NCBI GenBank assembly: GCA_937960415.1
Contig: CALGPK010000073.1
Span: forward strand, 1-38,723
DNA: 38,723 bases
Reading direction: 5' to 3'
From: an uncultured Bacteroidales bacterium
Lineage (GTDB): Bacteria; Bacteroidota; Bacteroidia; Bacteroidales; GWA2-32-17
Shown: positions 35,785-38,723 of the stretch, in pieces
How the letters are laid out: every line of letters begins with the position of its first letter
How positions within the stretch are numbered: position 1 is the stretch's first letter
The notes under the pieces: generated by a model
What the model was told of the DNA's origin: nothing
The model's input: the letters and a program-made list of their open reading frames with translations, nothing else
Database searches by the model: none
Made by a program: the position numbers and the translations under genes

Positions 35785-36603
35785 ATGACTATGAGAAAAA
35801 ATTTATTAAAAAACTTAACAGTAACGTTTTTTATAGTTTTATCTTTAAAAAATTATGCACAAGACTTCATTATTAAGAAAAATACTGAAGAAATTAAGTG
35901 CAAAGTTGTTGAAATCGAAGAAAATAAAATAAAATATAAGAGCTTTGATAATCTGAATGGTCCCATTTATTCCATATCAAAGGATGAAGTATTTATGATA
36001 AAATACGAAAATGGACAGAAAGAAACTTTCAATACTACTAATACTACAAAAACCGAAAATAAAACAGATGATAAAACGAATAAAGGTGTTTTTGATTATA
36101 AACATATATTGGCTATCGGTATGAGCTCTTATCATCCTATTCTTAATGCGTTTGAAAATTTAGGCGATGGTAAAGGAGGCGGTTTTTGTTTGATGTTAAG
36201 AGGGTCAAGTTTTATGAATAAGAAAAAGACTATTTCGTTAACATCAGATTTTGTTTTACTAAAAGCGAAGATTGTTGACTATGCATATTATGATGAATAT
36301 TATAATGTGAGATATGCTAATATAAATTATACAGGTTATGGTTTTATTGAAAAAATAGATTTTCATTGGCTTCGTACAAAAACAGGCTCTTTTTATAGTG
36401 GTTTGGGTATAGGCTATATAATCGGAAATATATCGGCTAGTAATGGTAAAGAATATATAGATATTAATAATATTTTAGGATTAGCTTGGCAGCTGGATGC
36501 ATTAGGAATACAATCAAGACTTGCACCAAATTTTGGACTCTTTTCAGAATTAGGATATGGATACGAAGGTGTTTTTCAATTTGGTGTACAATTTATGTGG
36601 TAA
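35785..36603 (+). CDS. Exported barrel-like protein of unknown function
   Basis: A 272-residue protein with a signal sequence ending near NYAQ. An N-terminal domain follows (DFIIKKNTEEIKCKVVEI, YKSFDNLNGPIYSISKDEVF) of a type often found in Bacteroidota exported proteins. After a Thr/Lys-rich linker (TNTTKTENKTDDKTNKG), about 170 residues with alternating aromatic and glycine residues (GSFYSGLGIGYIIG, GLFSELGYGYEG) end in FGVQFMW, as in an outer-membrane beta barrel. A second ATG two codons in is an alternative start. It is followed 32 bases later by the PKD lipoprotein gene, likely in one transcript. Confidence 0.75.
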   Translation: MTMRKNLLKNLTVTFFIVLSLKNYAQDFIIKKNTEEIKCKVVEIEENKIKYKSFDNLNGPIYSISKDEVFMIKYENGQKETFNTTNTTKTENKTDDKTNKGVFDYKHILAIGMSSYHPILNAFENLGDGKGGGFCLMLRGSSFMNKKKTISLTSDFVLLKAKIVDYAYYDEYYNVRYANINYTGYGFIEKIDFHWLRTKTGSFYSGLGIGYIIGNISASNGKEYIDINNILGLAWQLDALGIQSRLAPNFGLFSELGYGYEGVFQFGVQFMW

Positions 36604-36635
36604 ATAAATTCTTTAATGTTTAATATTAAAATTTA

Positions 36636-37445
36636 ATGCGTATGAAAAAACTAAATTTTGTTCTAACAGTGGTTTTAGGATTGGCTTTACTAGTTAATGT
36701 AGGTTGTCAAAAGCAACCCAATGCAAGTTTTACGGTAAGTAAAACAAACGTTGTTACTGGTGAAGAAGTAACTTTTATCAACACCTCTTCTGATGCAAGT
36801 AGTTACAAATGGAATTTTGGAGATGGAAAAACTTCAACAGAAAAAAGTCCTAAACATGTTTACGAAAATCAAGGAAGCTATCCTGTAGAATTAACTGCTT
36901 ATTCTAAAAATGAAAAAAAATCAGACAAAGCTACAATTACTATCAATGTTACAAAAGGTAACGAAATAGTATATGACAATCAAAGATATCCCTTAACTAA
37001 ATGTTTTGCATTAAATTATGGATTAGAAAGTAATTTTACTGAGCAAATAGATATTTACTTAACCAGTGATAATATCTACCATGGTAATTATTATATTCAA
37101 GGAACTGGTAATGCAATTTATTTATGGCTATATTCTTCAATATTTACAGAGGATATCTTAAGTTCTGGCAATTATATATTTTCATCCTCTGAAGAGGCTT
37201 TTACAATTAAATATGCTAAGTTATATTTAAATTATAATTTTGATAATGAAACTGGAACAAAACTTTATGCTGTTAGTGGTACTCTTTTAGTTACTAATGA
37301 TTACAATGGTGAAACAACTTTCGAAGTTACTCTTTTATTAGAAAATGGGAAAACTGTAAAAGCTTATTTTAAAGGTATTGTTCAAGAGTTTGATCATAGC
37401 AAAAAAGCAGAAGTTTCAAAAAAAATAATGTTAAGTAAAAAATAA
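36636..37445 (+). CDS. PKD-domain lipoprotein
   Basis: A 269-residue lipoprotein with a clear lipobox (LLVNVGC, C24) and one PKD domain directly after it (about residues 29-107), showing the hallmark YKWNFGDGKTSTEKSP and HVYENQGSYPVELTAYS. The remaining 160 residues have regular beta-strand patterns (YLTSDNIYHGNYYIQGTG; TTFEVTLLLENGKTVKAYF) but no family I can name. PKD domains mediate protein or glycan contacts at the surface. A strong terminator follows, so this is the end of the unit begun by the barrel-like gene. Confidence 0.82.
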   Translation: MRMKKLNFVLTVVLGLALLVNVGCQKQPNASFTVSKTNVVTGEEVTFINTSSDASSYKWNFGDGKTSTEKSPKHVYENQGSYPVELTAYSKNEKKSDKATITINVTKGNEIVYDNQRYPLTKCFALNYGLESNFTEQIDIYLTSDNIYHGNYYIQGTGNAIYLWLYSSIFTEDILSSGNYIFSSSEEAFTIKYAKLYLNYNFDNETGTKLYAVSGTLLVTNDYNGETTFEVTLLLENGKTVKAYFKGIVQEFDHSKKAEVSKKIMLSKK

Positions 37446-37476
37446 TAATTGTTTAAAGATTTTGTAATATTTTTTT

Positions 37477-37505
37477 AGGCTGTCATTAAGGGCAGCCTTT
37501 TTTTA
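37477..37505 (+). terminator. Rho-independent terminator after the PKD lipoprotein
   Basis: AGGCTGTC (37477-37484) pairs with GGCAGCCT (37491-37498, one G-T pair) around a 6-base loop, followed by a run of T. It lies about 30 bases after the stop and shares its GGCTGTC arm with the dnaK terminator. Confidence 0.85.
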
Positions 37506-37749
37506 TTTTATCTTTTTCTGCTACATTTGCCATCATTTGCCTTTAATTTGGTTTAATCATGCAAATAAAGAAAATAGCAAAATGAAAGTTTGCAAGACAT
37601 TTGTTTATTAACACTTCGATTGTTACTAACTTATTGTAAGTTTATTTAAATAATTCTTAATAATCAAAAACCGAATAGGTAGGGGCTTTTTTGAAACCTG
37701 AACGATGTATTGAGCCAATCGAATTATGTACTGGATAACTCGTCATTCT
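37506..37749. other. Non-coding spacer before transposase relic
   Basis: I see no gene. The stretch AGGGGCTTTTTTGAAACC at 37682 onward may be part of an insertion-sequence end, but no matching inverted copy was found by eye on the right side. Confidence 0.35.
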
Positions 37750-38350
37750 GAATTTTTTAATTTGGTAAATGAAACTATAAACTGATCCCATATAGAACGT
37801 AAGATAGATAAAATATATAAACGGGGTAAAATCGTAGATGGTCGTCCAGCGTTTAACGTGCTATAAAAAAAGAAGAGAAATAGCACCAAGTCATAAGAAA
37901 AGCATCTCCAGGTATAGATAATGAAGAACGGTAGCTAAAACAGTAGAACAAACGGACTATAAGCCTTAAACAGCAATGGTTTAATCGAGAGTGTAATAAG
38001 CACATCCGCCAATGTAAACAACACTAAAACACTGCCAGTGCTTTTATCGTTTATGCCTCAAAGCAGAAAAGAAGAACTTTTAGCAGACAAAGGTTTAAAA
38101 ATACCAGCAAATAATAAGTTATTGAAAAAAACATAAAAAAAACAGATAATGGACAAAGCATATAAGAAAAACTCCATTAACCTATTGGTAGATTTAGCCA
38201 AACAAACTTATTAGCCAATATCGCTATGTTGTTGTTCAAACTTTTAATTGCATAAAGTGATAGTTTCATGAATAAATAGCTCAATATAAAGGTCCCCTAA
38301 AAGTTCGAGCTCAACTCGTAATACAGGCAATAGCCTACAATTTGAAATGC
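37750..38350 (+). pseudogene. Decayed IS5-type DDE transposase
   Basis: Three pieces in order match the IS5-family transposase layout. They are KIVDGRPAFNVL near 37830-37863 (N-terminal region), TSANVNNTKTLPVLL with LLADKGLKIPANN near 38000-38115 (second Asp region), and KLISQYRYVVVQTF with VIQAIAYNLK near 38204-38348 (C-terminal Glu region). At least five in-frame stops and a frame change separate them, and the catalytic Glu region reads VVVQTF where VVEQTF is usual. It is clearly non-functional. Confidence 0.75.
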
Positions 38351-38552
38351 AAATTAGGTGTTCGATGGTGTAGTGTACCCATTGCTGAACGATTGCTTAA
38401 AAATTGGGCAATAAAAGGTTCTTTGAGGGTAAAAATTGTCGATTTTTTCGAAAAAAATGACAAAAACAGAAAATTATACTTCCCCAAAATTAGGTTTCGA
38501 TAAAATATTGTTTTTTTGAGAAAGTGTAAAATAAAATACTATTAACACAATA

Positions 38553-38723
38553 TTAACGACCAACATCTATTCTTATTCCAGACAACACATTTAAACATCG
38601 ATCTAAATAAACATTGCCCGGTTGCCATCCAAATGTTTTATACGATAGCTCGATGTATGCCTGCCATCGTTTGTATGTGTATGCTATTTCGGTACTAACA
38701 AATCCACCGGGTCGTGCCTCACG
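38553..38723 (-). CDS. C-terminus of an outer-membrane barrel-like protein (5' end outside window)
   Basis: On the minus strand a frame is open from the window edge to TAA at 38553-38555. Its last 56 residues include GGFVSTEIAYTYKRW, ELSYKTFGWQPGNV and a final strand VLSGIRIDVGR, with the alternating aromatic pattern of outer-membrane barrel strands. The family cannot be named from this fragment. The codon choice (CGA, TCG) resembles the core genes rather than the AT-rich accessory genes nearby. Confidence 0.6.
   Translation of the reverse strand, partial: REARPGGFVSTEIAYTYKRWQAYIELSYKTFGWQPGNVYLDRCLNVLSGIRIDVGR

Noticed and set aside
1-38723. CRISPR array, prophage, or known defence system
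   Set aside because: No regularly spaced repeats, phage structural genes, nucleases or restriction genes were seen; the lone methyltransferase has no DNA-methylase motif or restriction partner.

Overview
The window reads as a chromosomal segment of an AT-rich, probably anaerobic member of the Bacteroidota (Bacteroidales-like). Supporting signs are a Reg_prop/Y_Y_Y sensor fused to a SpoIIE phosphatase, an S46 dipeptidyl-peptidase, PKD and outer-membrane barrel proteins, lipid A and Kdo genes (lpxH, kdsC), start sites mostly without Shine-Dalgarno sequences, and several TAnnTTTG -7 promoter boxes. A tungsten/molybdenum aldehyde oxidoreductase-like protein and tryptophanase fit an amino-acid-fermenting anaerobe. 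This is inference from gene content; no rRNA is present to place it.

Region 1 (1-8.4 kb) is core. It holds the C-terminal part of an M1-peptidase-like surface protein, lpxH and a GNAT acetyltransferase in one overlapping run, then panB divergent from a lipoprotein, dnaK with its terminator, a 646-base non-coding stretch, a CorA transporter, and two minus-strand tRNAs (Gly-CCC, Thr-CGT).

Region 2 (8.4-26.8 kb) is a long plus-strand block of tightly packed, often ATGA-overlapping genes: an enolase homologue with several altered active-site residues that abuts a UbiD decarboxylase; a propeller/SpoIIE sensor with two small exported proteins; an EttA-type ABC-F; an exported ankyrin protein; hisS; a double thioredoxin; DUF2520, kdsC, UbiA and maf; an S46 peptidase of DPP11 type; and trmD.

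Region 3 (26.8-29.4 kb) is accessory. Two genes (an unrecognised protein and a methyltransferase) each sit behind a near-identical 58-base leader (54 of 58 identical by hand alignment). Each is followed by a short element starting GCTAA; the second of these is a clear hairpin. A decayed IS1380-type transposase follows.

Region 4 (29.4-35.2 kb) returns to core-like sequence: an aldehyde:ferredoxin oxidoreductase-like protein with a small partner gene, then a glycosyltransferase and tryptophanase on the minus strand, and a UPF0316 membrane protein.

Region 5 (35.2-38.7 kb) is AT-rich and probably acquired. An XRE-like regulator is divergent from an exported barrel-like protein and a PKD lipoprotein, with a palindrome over the shared promoter. 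A terminator, a decayed IS5-type transposase and the C-terminus of a further barrel-like protein on the minus strand complete the window.

The best leads are the altered enolase, the duplicated leader with its cassette-like genes, and the regulator/palindrome/surface-protein unit. I found no CRISPR array, complete insertion sequence, phage or named defence system.
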